From the NCBI RefSeq assembly GCF_001692325.1, contig NZ_LXKN01000001.1, positions 434,001 through 498,000 on the forward strand: 64,000 bases of DNA, written 5' to 3'. The translations under genes and the position numbers were made by a program. Of the stretch, positions 28,235-36,665 are shown in pieces. Source of the stretch: Rhizobium sp. AC27/96 (lineage in GTDB: Bacteria; Pseudomonadota; Alphaproteobacteria; Rhizobiales; Rhizobiaceae). The notes under the pieces are model-generated. The model was not told the DNA's origin. It ran no database searches and saw nothing but the letters and a program-made list of their open reading frames with translations. Positions within the stretch are counted from its first letter, which is position 1. Every line of letters starts with the position of its first letter.

Positions 28235-28702
28235 CTATTTTTTTCCGTCCCATTTGGCGCGGGCGCTATCATCCTTGCGTTTGGCAGAAATCCAGTCGCC
28301 TGTCGTGCCGTCCTTGGCATGTTCCTTCTTCCAGAAGGGAGCCGAGGTCTTCAGGAAATCCATGACGAAATTGGCGCCGTCGAAAGCAGCCTGCCGATGT
28401 GGTGCTGCGGCGATGACGAGGACGATGTTTTCGCCAGGCACGATCTTGCCGTAGCGATGGATGGCGGTCAGGCCGAGAAGCCCGAAGCGCTCAATGGCAA
28501 GGTTGGCGATGCGGGTGATTTCCGCCTCCGCCATGCCGGGATAATGCTCGAGTTCAAGCGCGCCGAGCGTGCCGCCATCATCGCGGCAGAGCCCGGAAAA
28601 TGTCACCACGGCGCCGACGTCGAGCCGCCCCTGTGTCAGCCGGTCGATCTCCGCCTGGAGATCGAAATCTTCCTGCTGAACTTTGACAAATGGTGAAATC
28701 AT
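28235..28702 (-). CDS. moaE: Molybdopterin synthase catalytic subunit MoaE
   Basis: Large subunit of molybdopterin synthase, which inserts two sulphurs into cyclic pyranopterin monophosphate with the help of MoaD thiocarboxylate. The protein is 155 residues. Seen blocks are GALELEHYPGMAE, IHRYGKIVPGENIV and HRQAAFDGANFVMD, then KTSAPFWKKE, which holds the active-site lysines. It lies 124 bases behind moaD. The cofactor made here would serve molybdoenzymes such as the oxidoreductase at 36666. Confidence 0.93.
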   Translation of the reverse strand: MISPFVKVQQEDFDLQAEIDRLTQGRLDVGAVVTFSGLCRDDGGTLGALELEHYPGMAEAEITRIANLAIERFGLLGLTAIHRYGKIVPGENIVLVIAAAPHRQAAFDGANFVMDFLKTSAPFWKKEHAKDGTTGDWISAKRKDDSARAKWDGKK

Positions 28703-28826
28703 CGCAATTTCCTTGTCGCCCTCCGAAACGGTCTGAGGAGCTTCCCGGCCCTTCGCTTTGGCTCAGGGCGTTCGTCGCTGCAATCGATTCACTGGATCGA
28801 TTGCTCGGGCGTTGCCCGACCGCTCT

Positions 28827-29084
28827 TCACCCCCCAGTCATCGGAGGAAAGAGCCCGATCTCGCTCGCGCCGGCGATCGGCTCGTCATGATCGGCGTGTT
28901 CCATGTTGATGGCGACGCGGATCGCTTCCGGAAACTGCAGTGCCGCTTCGTATTCTTCGCCCAAGGTCTTCAAATGGTTGAGGAGATCGCCGACGGTGAT
29001 CACCTCGGCAGGTAGGGAAATCTCCTCCTCGGCCTTGCCGATCCGCTCGCGCACCCAGGCGAAATAAACGAGCTTCGTCATCAT
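28827..29084 (-). CDS. moaD: Molybdopterin synthase sulfur carrier subunit MoaD
   Basis: Ubiquitin-like sulphur carrier of molybdopterin synthase. The protein is 85 residues and ends in the required Gly-Gly (PPMTGG), whose C-terminal glycine becomes a thiocarboxylate. The start overlaps the pgsA stop by four bases (ATGA). The other moa genes (moaA, moaB, moaC) are not in the window. Confidence 0.93.
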   Translation of the reverse strand: MMTKLVYFAWVRERIGKAEEEISLPAEVITVGDLLNHLKTLGEEYEAALQFPEAIRVAINMEHADHDEPIAGASEIGLFPPMTGG

Positions 29085-29668
29085 TCATTGTCCACGATAT
29101 GCTTCAGGCCGGCGCGGAAATAATCGTAGCCGGTATAGATGGTGAGCAGCGCCGCGACCCAGAGCAGAAGGATGCCGATCTCCGTGGTGTAGGGCAGCAC
29201 CTTGTCACCGGCCGGTCCGGCCAGAAGGAAGGCGATGGCCACAAGCTGCGCGGTCGTCTTCCATTTCGCGATACGCGTCACGGGAACGCTCACCTTCAAT
29301 GCGGCCAGATATTCGCGCAAGCCCGATACCAGTATTTCACGGCAGAGAATGATGATCGCAGCCCAGAGCGACCAGCCGGCAATGGTGCCGTCGGCTGCCA
29401 CCAGAAGCAGGATCGAGGCGACCAGCAGCTTGTCGGCAATCGGGTCCAGCATACGGCCGATATTCGAGGTCTGGTTCCAGATGCGCGCGAGATAGCCGTC
29501 GAGAAAGTCGGTGAGCGAGGCGATGACGAAGATCCAGAGCGCAACCCACCGCGCGAAATCGGAACCTTCCAGCTTGCCTTCGATGAAGAAGCACAGAACG
29601 ATCAGGGGTACGCAGAGGATGCGGCCGTAGGTGAGCAGATTGGGGATGCTGTAAGCGCGCGAAGCCAT
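29081..29668 (-). CDS. pgsA: CDP-diacylglycerol-glycerol-3-phosphate 3-phosphatidyltransferase
   Basis: Makes phosphatidylglycerol phosphate from CDP-diacylglycerol and glycerol 3-phosphate in the inner membrane, the committed step to phosphatidylglycerol and cardiolipin. The protein is 195 residues with several helices. The CDP-alcohol phosphatidyltransferase motif is complete: DGYLAR, eight residues, G, RML, D, PIA, D. It is coupled to moaD by a four-base overlap and follows uvrC after about 210 bases that include a palindromic repeat. Confidence 0.95.
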   Translation of the reverse strand: MASRAYSIPNLLTYGRILCVPLIVLCFFIEGKLEGSDFARWVALWIFVIASLTDFLDGYLARIWNQTSNIGRMLDPIADKLLVASILLLVAADGTIAGWSLWAAIIILCREILVSGLREYLAALKVSVPVTRIAKWKTTAQLVAIAFLLAGPAGDKVLPYTTEIGILLLWVAALLTIYTGYDYFRAGLKHIVDNE

Positions 29669-29749
29669 GGAAATCGTTTCGTTTCAGTTGTATCGGCGGA
29701 TTTTGATGAGCCTCTATTCAAGCCCCATCTCGTCCCGGCCTCTTGATTG

Positions 29750-29796
29750 AGCATGATCTGGTCCAAAAACCGCTCCGCACTTTTTGGGACCATGCT
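29750..29796. repeat. Rhizobial intergenic palindromic repeat
   Basis: An imperfect palindrome of about 47 bases between pgsA and uvrC. AGCATG, GGTCC and AAAAA on the left mirror TTTTT, GGGACC and CATGCT on the right, around CCGCTCCGCAC. From memory, this matches a repeat present in many copies in Rhizobiaceae genomes. It lies between the pgsA promoter region and the uvrC stop. Confidence 0.7.
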
Positions 29797-29878
29797 TAGA
29801 TGATGGTTTGACTAGTCTATCGTCAACATTGTTTCTGTTTTTTCACCGCTATTGCGTGGAATTTGCGACCGAGATTTC

Positions 29879-31921
29879 TTATTTCGCGGCGTCCTCGTGG
29901 AAATGATTGTAAACCTGCCGTGCCACGGCCTCCGATATGCCTTCCACGGCCATCAGATCGGAGAGGGCGGCGCGCGATACGGCTTTGGCAGTGCCGAAAT
30001 GCTGGAGAAGTGCCCGCTTGCGCGAAGGGCCGATGCCGCCGATCTCGTCCAGCGGGTTCTTCACCATCTCCTTCTTGCGTCTGGCGCGATGCGAGCCGAT
30101 GGCGAAACGGTGGGCTTCGTCGCGCAGGCGCTGGATGAAATAAAGTACCGGATCGCGCGGCGGCAGGGTGAAGCTCTCTCGCGCAGGAGCAAAGAAGCGC
30201 TCGCGCCCGGCATCGCGGTCGACACCCTTGGCAACGCCGATGGCGATGACGCTGTCGGTAATGCCCAGCTCCTCGAGAATGGCGCGCACGGCGGTCATCT
30301 GCCCCTGGCCACCATCGATGAGGATGATGTCGGGCCAGGCGGGGAAGGGCTGGTCGGCCGCATCGGCGGCGGAAGCCTCGGTTACGGCACTGCGGTCGGG
30401 CTTGCCCTCTTCCTTCAGCAGCCGGGAGAAGCGACGGGTCATCACTTCGCGCATCATTCCGAAGTCGTCGCCGGGCGTGATATCGGTCGATTTGATGTTG
30501 AACTTGCGGTATTGGCCTTTGACGAAGCCTTCAGGTCCCGCCACGACCATGCCGCCGACGGCATTCGTGCCCATGATATGGGAGTTGTCGTAGATCTCGA
30601 TGCGCTGCGGCACGTAAGGAAGCTTGAAGGTTTCCTTGAAGCCCTCAAGCAGCCGCGATTGCGAAGCCGTCTCCGCCAGCTTGCGGCCATGCGCCTCACG
30701 GGCATTGGCAACGACATGCTCCACAAGATCGCGCTTCTCGCCGCGTTGCGGCACGAGGATCGAAACCTTGTGGCCGGTCTTCTCGCTCAGTGCTGTTGCC
30801 AGCAGCTCGATTTCCTCGACGGTCTCCGAAAGCAGGATCTGCTTGGGAACCGGCTTGTCATCATAGAATTGCGCCAGGAAGGCGTTCAGCACCTCGGCGC
30901 CTGACAGCGATGGGTCGGCCTTCGGGAAATAGGCGCGGTTGCCCCAGTTCTGCCCGGTGCGGAAGAAGAAGACCTGGATGCAGGAGATGCCGCCCTCATG
31001 GTGGATGGCGAAGACATCTGCCTCCTCGACTCCGGCCGGGTTGATGCCCTGGTGGCTCTGCACATGCGATAGTGCCGCCAGCCGGTCGCGAAAGACGGCG
31101 GCGCGCTCGAAATCGAGATCTTCGGCGGCGGCGTTCATCTCTTCGGCCATGTGCGCCTTGACGTTCTGGCTCTTGCCGGAAAGGAAATCCTTCGCCTCCT
31201 GCACCAGCTCGGCATACCCTGCATCGCTGATCTCATGCGTGCAGGGCCCCGAACAGCGCTTGATCTGATAGAGCAGACAGGGCCGGGTTCGCGTTTCGAA
31301 CACGCTGTCGGCGCAGGTGCGGATCAAGAAGGCGCGCTGCAGCGAATTGATGGTGCGTCCGACGGCACCGGCCGATGCGAAGGGACCGAAATAATCTCCC
31401 TTGCGGGCGCGCGCCCCACGATGCTTGAAAATGGCGGGTGCGCGCCGGTCGCCAGTAATCAGGATATAAGGGAACGACTTGTCATCCCGCAGTAGGACAT
31501 TGAAGCGCGGCCGCAAGCGCTTGATCAGATTCGCTTCCAGCAGCAGCGCTTCCGTCTCGGTGCGGGTGGTGACGAACTCCATATTGGCGGTTTCGCGCAC
31601 CATGCGGGCGATGCGGTTGGAATGCCCGCGGCCCATGGCATAGTTGGCGACACGCTTCTTCAGGCTGCGCGCCTTGCCGACATAGAGCACGTCGCCGGCT
31701 TCGTTGAACATGCGGTAAACACCGGGATTGTTCGGCAGCCGCTTGACGAATTCGGCGATCAGTTCCGCGCCGCGAAGCCCGGTTTCGTTCTTGCCGCCTT
31801 CGTTCCAGTCGACGGGCACGACAGGGGAGGCGGCGGCATCGCCCTCTACGTCGATGTCGTCTTCTATATCATCCGATTCGTCGTAGAGAATGCCGCCGTC
31901 GGGCAGCTTTCTTCCATTCAT
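29879..31921 (-). CDS. uvrC: Excinuclease ABC subunit C
   Basis: Nuclease subunit of the UvrABC nucleotide excision repair complex that makes both incisions around a lesion. The protein is 680 residues with an N-terminal acidic extension of about 50 residues. Then come the GIY-YIG nuclease domain ([20 protein letters not shown], about 65-85), a cysteine-containing region, the UVR motif (about 245-280), the RNase H-like nuclease (about 400-570) and C-terminal helix-hairpin-helix motifs ([24 protein letters not shown]). The start overlaps the stop of the upstream reductase gene by four bases. Confidence 0.97.
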   Translation of the reverse strand: MNGRKLPDGGILYDESDDIEDDIDVEGDAAASPVVPVDWNEGGKNETGLRGAELIAEFVKRLPNNPGVYRMFNEAGDVLYVGKARSLKKRVANYAMGRGHSNRIARMVRETANMEFVTTRTETEALLLEANLIKRLRPRFNVLLRDDKSFPYILITGDRRAPAIFKHRGARARKGDYFGPFASAGAVGRTINSLQRAFLIRTCADSVFETRTRPCLLYQIKRCSGPCTHEISDAGYAELVQEAKDFLSGKSQNVKAHMAEEMNAAAEDLDFERAAVFRDRLAALSHVQSHQGINPAGVEEADVFAIHHEGGISCIQVFFFRTGQNWGNRAYFPKADPSLSGAEVLNAFLAQFYDDKPVPKQILLSETVEEIELLATALSEKTGHKVSILVPQRGEKRDLVEHVVANAREAHGRKLAETASQSRLLEGFKETFKLPYVPQRIEIYDNSHIMGTNAVGGMVVAGPEGFVKGQYRKFNIKSTDITPGDDFGMMREVMTRRFSRLLKEEGKPDRSAVTEASAADAADQPFPAWPDIILIDGGQGQMTAVRAILEELGITDSVIAIGVAKGVDRDAGRERFFAPARESFTLPPRDPVLYFIQRLRDEAHRFAIGSHRARRKKEMVKNPLDEIGGIGPSRKRALLQHFGTAKAVSRAALSDLMAVEGISEAVARQVYNHFHEDAAK

Positions 31922-32685
31922 TCCGCACTCTCCGCCACATCAGGCGTTTCCCAGGCAAGATGCTGGCCGCCATCGAGCGCTATCATTTGGCCCGTGATCG
32001 AGGGCGTGTCAAAAAGAAAGCGGATGGTGCGGCCGAATTCCTCCAGCCCTGGCGCCGCCTTTAATATGAGGCCGTCGATCTGCGCCTGAAAGTCCTCCTC
32101 CGACTGTCGAACGCTGCGCACGGTCGGGCCCGGGCCGATGGCGTTGACGCGGATGCGAGGTGCAAAGCTTTGGGCCATCGTCTGAGTCGCGGCCCAGAGT
32201 GCTGCCTTCGATAGTGTATAGGAGTAGAAGCGGGGGTTCAGTGCCCAGACCCTCTGGTCGACCATGTTGACGATCAATCCCGGAAGGGGCTCAGGAAGCT
32301 GCCGGACGAAATCGGCAGCGAGGATGGAGGGCGCGCGGACATGCACGGCGAAATGCGCCTCGAAGGCTTCCGCATCGAAACGCTCGGCGGAATCACCGAG
32401 GAAGGCGGAGGCGTTATTGACCAACAAATCGATCGGACCAAGCTCGTCTTTGACTCTTTCGACAAGGGTTGACGTCTCCACAAAATTTTGCAGGTCAGCC
32501 TTGATCGCAATCGCCTTTCTGCCCGTTTGCTGCAATTTTGCCGCAATCTCCGCAGCCTCGGCGAATGATTGATGAGCATGCAGCGCTACTGAAAAGCCAT
32601 TAGCCGACAAATCCTCGGCGATTGCCCGGCCTATTCTTTTCGATGCGCCTGTGATCAGCGCCGTTCGTAGTTTTTCCTGGCTCAA
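31918..32685 (-). CDS. Short-chain dehydrogenase, FolM/pteridine reductase-like
   Basis: A 255-residue short-chain dehydrogenase. The cofactor motif is [12 protein letters not shown] (about 16-27), with NNAS and the catalytic YTLSK (Tyr and Lys). The arginine after the lysine in GASKRIGRA and the overall layout fit the FolM/pteridine reductase branch, which reduces dihydrofolate or dihydromonapterin. Substrate assignment is by family resemblance. It is coupled to uvrC by ATGA overlap, and uvrC expression may depend on its promoter in the 364-base gap upstream. Confidence 0.82.
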   Translation of the reverse strand: MSQEKLRTALITGASKRIGRAIAEDLSANGFSVALHAHQSFAEAAEIAAKLQQTGRKAIAIKADLQNFVETSTLVERVKDELGPIDLLVNNASAFLGDSAERFDAEAFEAHFAVHVRAPSILAADFVRQLPEPLPGLIVNMVDQRVWALNPRFYSYTLSKAALWAATQTMAQSFAPRIRVNAIGPGPTVRSVRQSEEDFQAQIDGLILKAAPGLEEFGRTIRFLFDTPSITGQMIALDGGQHLAWETPDVAESAE

Positions 32686-33049
32686 GATGCTGCCTTCTTC
32701 TCGTCGTTACCCGGTCGACGCTCATATAGGGTGCCGATACACCATATGAAAAGGTGTTGAAACGAATGACACTCTCGGCGCGTCTTATGTAAAGCTTGAG
32801 TTATAGTTCGATTAAAATAAGTATACACGGTTTAACCATTGGTTATGGTTAACAATTCATCTGTTGCGATGAAGCAACATCGAAATTCAGCCACCTCTGT
32901 GCCACAATGATATCATATTTTGGCTCTTCCAATTCCTCATTTGCACTCCAATTTCAATCTCGATCCGGGAGGGATTTGTTTTAATTGCTCGTGACGCTTC
33001 GAAGTCACCGTTTGTAGATGAAGCGCACGAGACTGATAAGGAGAAAAGT
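32686..33049. other. Intergenic region between the reductase gene and ropB
   Basis: A 364-base AT-rich divergent promoter region with no plausible gene. It holds a palindrome of two TTAACCAT elements (32832-32852), a TGTTGC/GCAACA hairpin (32862-32879) and, just before ropB, the strong ribosome binding site AAGGAG. Promoters for ropB and for the reductase/uvrC pair are expected here. Confidence 0.7.
32832..32852. promoter_or_regulatory. Palindrome of two CtrA-type half-sites
   Basis: TTAACCAT (32832-32839) and ATGGTTAA (32845-32852) are exact inverted copies five bases apart. TTAACCAT is the half-site described for the alphaproteobacterial cell-cycle regulator CtrA. It lies about 200 bases upstream of ropB. 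Binding is predicted, not shown. Confidence 0.5.
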
Positions 33050-33682
33050 ATGCGTACTCTCGTAACGACCCTCATGGTCTCCGCTTTCGCTCTCGGCGGC
33101 TTTACCGCAGCTCACGCTGCAGACGCTGTTGAGCAGATTCCGCAGCCGCCCGTCGCCCAGGATGCCCCTCCGGCCGTTAACAACTGGTCTGGCTTCTACA
33201 TCGGTGGTGCTGGCGACTGGAACAAGGGCCACTTCAGCCACAACGGCAACGCCTATGGTTTCGGCGGCCAGGCTTTCACCGGCTACAACTGGCAGCAGGG
33301 CCAGATCGTATACGGCGTTGAAGCTGACCTCGGCTACTCCGGCGCTGACAGCACCCGCAACGGCCTGACCGCCAAGAATGGCGTCAACGGCTCGGTTCGC
33401 GGTCGTATCGGTTACGACTTCAACCCGTTCATGCTGTACGGCACGGCTGGTCTGGCTCTCGGCCAGAACAAGCTCTCCGACGATACCTCGTCTGAAAGCA
33501 AGACGGCTGTTGGTTACACGGTTGGTGCAGGTGCTGAAACCTTCATCACCAACAACATCACGGCTCGCCTCGAATACCGTTACACGGACTACGGCAAGAA
33601 GGACTTCAACCTCGACTCCGGCAGCTTCTCGCGCGGCTACGACGAGCAGAGCGTTAAGGTTGGTATCGGCGTAAAGTTCTAA
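33050..33682 (+). CDS. ropB: Outer membrane beta-barrel protein, RopB family
   Basis: A 210-residue outer-membrane protein. The signal peptide MRTLVTTLMVSAFALGGFTA continues to a cleavage site after AHA. The mature part is an eight-stranded OmpA-like/Omp25-type barrel with alternating aromatic residues (NNWSGFYIGGAG, YGFGGQAFTGYNW) and ends in the outer-membrane sorting signal GIGVKF with C-terminal Phe. It matches RopB of Rhizobium leguminosarum and Omp25/31 of Brucella as I remember them. Codon bias is strong and a good ribosome binding site and terminator are present, so it is probably abundant. RopB in R. leguminosarum is reported to depend on ChvG. Confidence 0.88.
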   Translation: MRTLVTTLMVSAFALGGFTAAHAADAVEQIPQPPVAQDAPPAVNNWSGFYIGGAGDWNKGHFSHNGNAYGFGGQAFTGYNWQQGQIVYGVEADLGYSGADSTRNGLTAKNGVNGSVRGRIGYDFNPFMLYGTAGLALGQNKLSDDTSSESKTAVGYTVGAGAETFITNNITARLEYRYTDYGKKDFNLDSGSFSRGYDEQSVKVGIGVKF

Positions 33683-33705
33683 TCACTTGACGGCATTGAA
33701 TGAGG

Positions 33706-33735
33706 AAAAAGTCGGGGCTCTTGCCCCGGCTTTTT
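33706..33735 (+). terminator. Terminator after ropB
   Basis: AAAAAGTCGGGGC and GCCCCGGCTTTTT form a 13-position stem with one T-G pair and a TCTT loop, ending in T5. It is a textbook intrinsic terminator. Confidence 0.9.
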
Positions 33736-33846
33736 CTGTTTCACATTGATTTTCGCGTGGACGCTGCTCCGAATTCCTTCAACTTGGCCGTTTGAATTTT
33801 TTGTCGATGTCCGTCTATATGGTTGTAGTTGGGCGGGGGCATATAC

Positions 33847-35061
33847 ATGGCGAAGTGGCACTACGCGGTAGGAGATGGCTATCGAGAACCGATTGAGGAA
33901 GATGAGGTACGCGCACTGATTCAATCAGGAACGGTGAAAGGTGAAACGCTTTTGCGGGCGTCCGGGGCAAATAGGTGGTTGCCTGCCCGGGACATTGAGG
34001 AGTTCACAAGCGCTTTTGTGCAACCACAACCTCTGCCGTCACTACCAAGCGCAGCGGCAGTCACCATAGCTGAAAACTCTGGCTTATCGACTTACGCTGG
34101 CCCATGGCCACGTTTCTGGGCGAGGCTCATCGACAATTTAATCGTGCTGCCGGTGCTTGGGTTTGTGCTTACCTTTGCAAGCGCGCTTTATGCGCCGGCT
34201 TGGTATGTCAAAATTATAAAAACGAGCGATACCGTCTGGGGGGTCTGTCTTTTGCCCGTCGTAGCTTTAGTGCTCGCACTGATAATGGCACTGACGGGGA
34301 CGACGGTAGGCAAGGCAATATTCGGGATACGTGTGGATGCCCCAAAGGGCAAAGGTAGGCTAAAGTTTTTTCTCGCTCGGGAGTTAAAGGTATGGTTCAC
34401 AGGCCTCGGGCTCGGTATCCCAATCGTTTCACTTATTACCCAAATCCGTCAGTATCGCCAGGTGGCAGCCGGAAAGCCGGCGAGCTATGATCAAGGCGGT
34501 GCTGGCGTCGTTGGAAGACCGTCGAAGTTCCGTATTGGCGTAGGAATATTTGTCGCTTTGAGCCTGTACGGTTTCGTGATGTACCAGCAAGCCGAAGACA
34601 TATGGGCTAATCGCAATATTTACGCGACCCAACTCTGGACCAATCCTGTCAGCAATCGCACCGCCCACATTGCCAAGATGTGGCGGGGAGAGGAGTTCAA
34701 GGTAGACGGTGGCCGTATGTTCTACTTTGCGGCGAACGCGCAACTTGCAGAGGCGCTTTTGGGTTATGAACAGTTGGAGTCGGACGGCATTACTAACCTT
34801 GCCTATGCCAATGCCGTCGGCAGCGCGTTAGCCCCGGATGTTAGTATCACTTCCGATTGGAAGCGGGTCATAGTTTACGGATATCCCAGTCTTCGTGCTA
34901 CCGGCAAGAGTATCAGGGACAATGATACCAGCGTGGAAATTACCGTTTTGGTTATCCGAAGACATGCCTGGAGAACGCTTGTTTTTGCGCGGGGACGGCC
35001 CGTGGCGGATTTGCCGGGTAGCAGCGAATTTGTTGAAGCCGCATTCACGACGGTTGATTGA
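33847..35061 (+). CDS. GYF_2 and RDD domain membrane protein
   Basis: A protein of about 404 residues. Residues 1-55 form a GYF_2-like domain (WHYAVGDGYREPIEEDEV, TLLRASGANRWLPARDIEEF). An RDD membrane domain follows (about 80-210), opening with PRFWARLIDNLIVLPVLGF and containing three or four helices. A further helix near residue 235 leads to a C-terminal region of about 165 residues that I do not recognise, probably on the outer face. Codon use includes many TTA, ATA and AGT codons unlike neighbouring genes, and GC content looks lower, suggesting acquisition by transfer. The ATG at 33847 follows GGGCGGGGGC. Confidence 0.82.
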   Translation: MAKWHYAVGDGYREPIEEDEVRALIQSGTVKGETLLRASGANRWLPARDIEEFTSAFVQPQPLPSLPSAAAVTIAENSGLSTYAGPWPRFWARLIDNLIVLPVLGFVLTFASALYAPAWYVKIIKTSDTVWGVCLLPVVALVLALIMALTGTTVGKAIFGIRVDAPKGKGRLKFFLARELKVWFTGLGLGIPIVSLITQIRQYRQVAAGKPASYDQGGAGVVGRPSKFRIGVGIFVALSLYGFVMYQQAEDIWANRNIYATQLWTNPVSNRTAHIAKMWRGEEFKVDGGRMFYFAANAQLAEALLGYEQLESDGITNLAYANAVGSALAPDVSITSDWKRVIVYGYPSLRATGKSIRDNDTSVEITVLVIRRHAWRTLVFARGRPVADLPGSSEFVEAAFTTVD

Positions 35062-35108
35062 CGCCAATCATCGAAGCGAGCTGTATTTTGTCGAGCAGCG
35101 CTAATCGA

Positions 35109-35702
35109 TCAGGCCCGCGGCTTCATCGCCTGATAGTCCGGAAAATGCCTTTCGAACTTTGCAACCCATTCGATCAGGCCGCCGTGATCCGCCTCCCATT
35201 GTCCTTCGAAACGAAGCTGCAGATAGCCGATGAGGGCAGCGAGCGCGAAATGTCCCGCATGCAGCTTCTTGCCGATCTTCGGCGGCTCGGCGTCGAGATG
35301 GATGAGTGCGCGCTTTGCCTTTGTCCATTGCCGGTCGATCCACGGCTGGTGCTGCTTTTCAGGCTCGCGAAGGCGCCGTTCATAGACGATGGAGAGAAGG
35401 CATTCCTTGGTGCCGTCGCATAGCGCTTCCAGAACTTCGGCCTCGGTGCGTTTGCCCTTCTTGGAAGGATAAAGGCCGCCTTCCTGGCGGTCGAAGTAAT
35501 GCATGATCGCGCGGCTGTCGAAAATCGCCTCGCCATCGTCGGTCAGCAAGGTCGGGATCTTGCCGAGCGGATTATTGTCGACGAGCAGCGCCGGTCCTGC
35601 ATTCGTCTCGACATGGATTTCCTCGAGCTTGATGTCGAGATGGCGTGCGGCCATGCGCACCTTACTGGAAAAGGGGGAGGCGGGCGAGCAGAGCAGTCTC
35701 AT
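35109..35702 (-). CDS. Glutathione S-transferase family protein
   Basis: A 197-residue GST. The thioredoxin-fold N-terminal domain starts LLCSPASPFSSKVRMAARHL, contains NPLGKIPTLL with the cis-proline, and DSRAIMHYFD which binds the gamma-glutamyl moiety. The C-terminal half is the helical domain. The likely catalytic Ser or Cys lies in the first ten residues. Function could be detoxification or thiol repair; the substrate cannot be told. The start was set at the ATG at 35702 rather than an adjacent TTG. Confidence 0.88.
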   Translation of the reverse strand: MRLLCSPASPFSSKVRMAARHLDIKLEEIHVETNAGPALLVDNNPLGKIPTLLTDDGEAIFDSRAIMHYFDRQEGGLYPSKKGKRTEAEVLEALCDGTKECLLSIVYERRLREPEKQHQPWIDRQWTKAKRALIHLDAEPPKIGKKLHAGHFALAALIGYLQLRFEGQWEADHGGLIEWVAKFERHFPDYQAMKPRA

Positions 35703-35732
35703 CAAGTCACCTGTAGGGTATGCAGAAAGGAT

Positions 35733-36584
35733 TCAATGTTCGCCGCGCAGCCAGAAGGCGCGCTGCGAGGCGAAACGATCCTGCGCCAGCAGGTCCTTTA
35801 GCGCCGGCAGCAGCGCATGCAGCTCGTCCTTCAGCGTGAAGGGCGGATTGACGATGATCAGGCCGGAACCGGTGAGCCCGGTGAAGCCGCGATCGCTTTT
35901 GATCGTCAGCTCGGCGCAAAGCATCTTCGGGATGTCCAATGCCTGCAGCGCCTCGTGGAACTGCTTGATCGGCGCATCCTTCTTGATCGGATACCAGAGG
36001 CAATAGGTGCCGCCTGGAAAACGGCGCCACGCCTTCGCCAGGCCGTCTACCAGCCGCTCATATTCGCCGTCTTCCTCGAAGGGCGGATCGACAAGCACGA
36101 TGCCGCGTTTTTCCTTCGGCGGCAGATGCGCGCCAAGCGCCAGCCAGCCGTCCAGTTCGGTAACACGGGCGTGGTGGTCTCCCTCGAACAGCCGATGCAG
36201 CCGCTGAAAGTCCTGAGGGTGCAACTCCATTGCGGACAGCCGGTCTTGCGGGCGGAACAGCATGCGGGCCAGCTTTGGCGAGCCGGGATAGAGCCGGATG
36301 CCACCCTCGGGGTTCAGCTCGCGAACGGCGGTGAGATAGGGCTCGAGCAGGTCGGCCACTTGTGGCACGAGCTCCGCCTCGAGCAGGCGGCCGATGCCGT
36401 CTTGCCACTCGCCGGTTTTCTGCGCCTCTTCCGAGGAGAGATCGTAAAGTCCGATGCCGGCATGCGTGTCGAGGACGCGGAAGGCCTTGTCCTTGTTCTG
36501 CATGTAGCGGACGAGGCGGGCAAGGATCGCGTGCTTCAGCACATCGGCGAAATTGCCCGCGTGGTAGATATGCCGATAGTTCAT
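35733..36584 (-). CDS. rlmJ: 23S rRNA (adenine2030-N6)-methyltransferase RlmJ
   Basis: Methylates N6 of A2030 in 23S rRNA. The protein is 283 residues, the family size. The N-terminus MNYRHIYHAGNFADVLKHA is diagnostic, and the N6-adenine methyltransferase catalytic motif DPPFE is seen in GIVLVDPPFEEDGEY. I chose the ATG at 36584 because it begins the conserved block; an upstream in-frame ATG at 36602 adds six residues. It is divergent from the molybdoenzyme gene with about 80 bases between. Confidence 0.94.
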   Translation of the reverse strand: MNYRHIYHAGNFADVLKHAILARLVRYMQNKDKAFRVLDTHAGIGLYDLSSEEAQKTGEWQDGIGRLLEAELVPQVADLLEPYLTAVRELNPEGGIRLYPGSPKLARMLFRPQDRLSAMELHPQDFQRLHRLFEGDHHARVTELDGWLALGAHLPPKEKRGIVLVDPPFEEDGEYERLVDGLAKAWRRFPGGTYCLWYPIKKDAPIKQFHEALQALDIPKMLCAELTIKSDRGFTGLTGSGLIIVNPPFTLKDELHALLPALKDLLAQDRFASQRAFWLRGEH

Positions 36585-36665
36585 TGTCGGTGAAGTCCGC
36601 ATGAATTGTTGAGATGGGCCGGATTATCGCTAGTGGCCGGTCACCGCTTGAAATATAGAAATATC

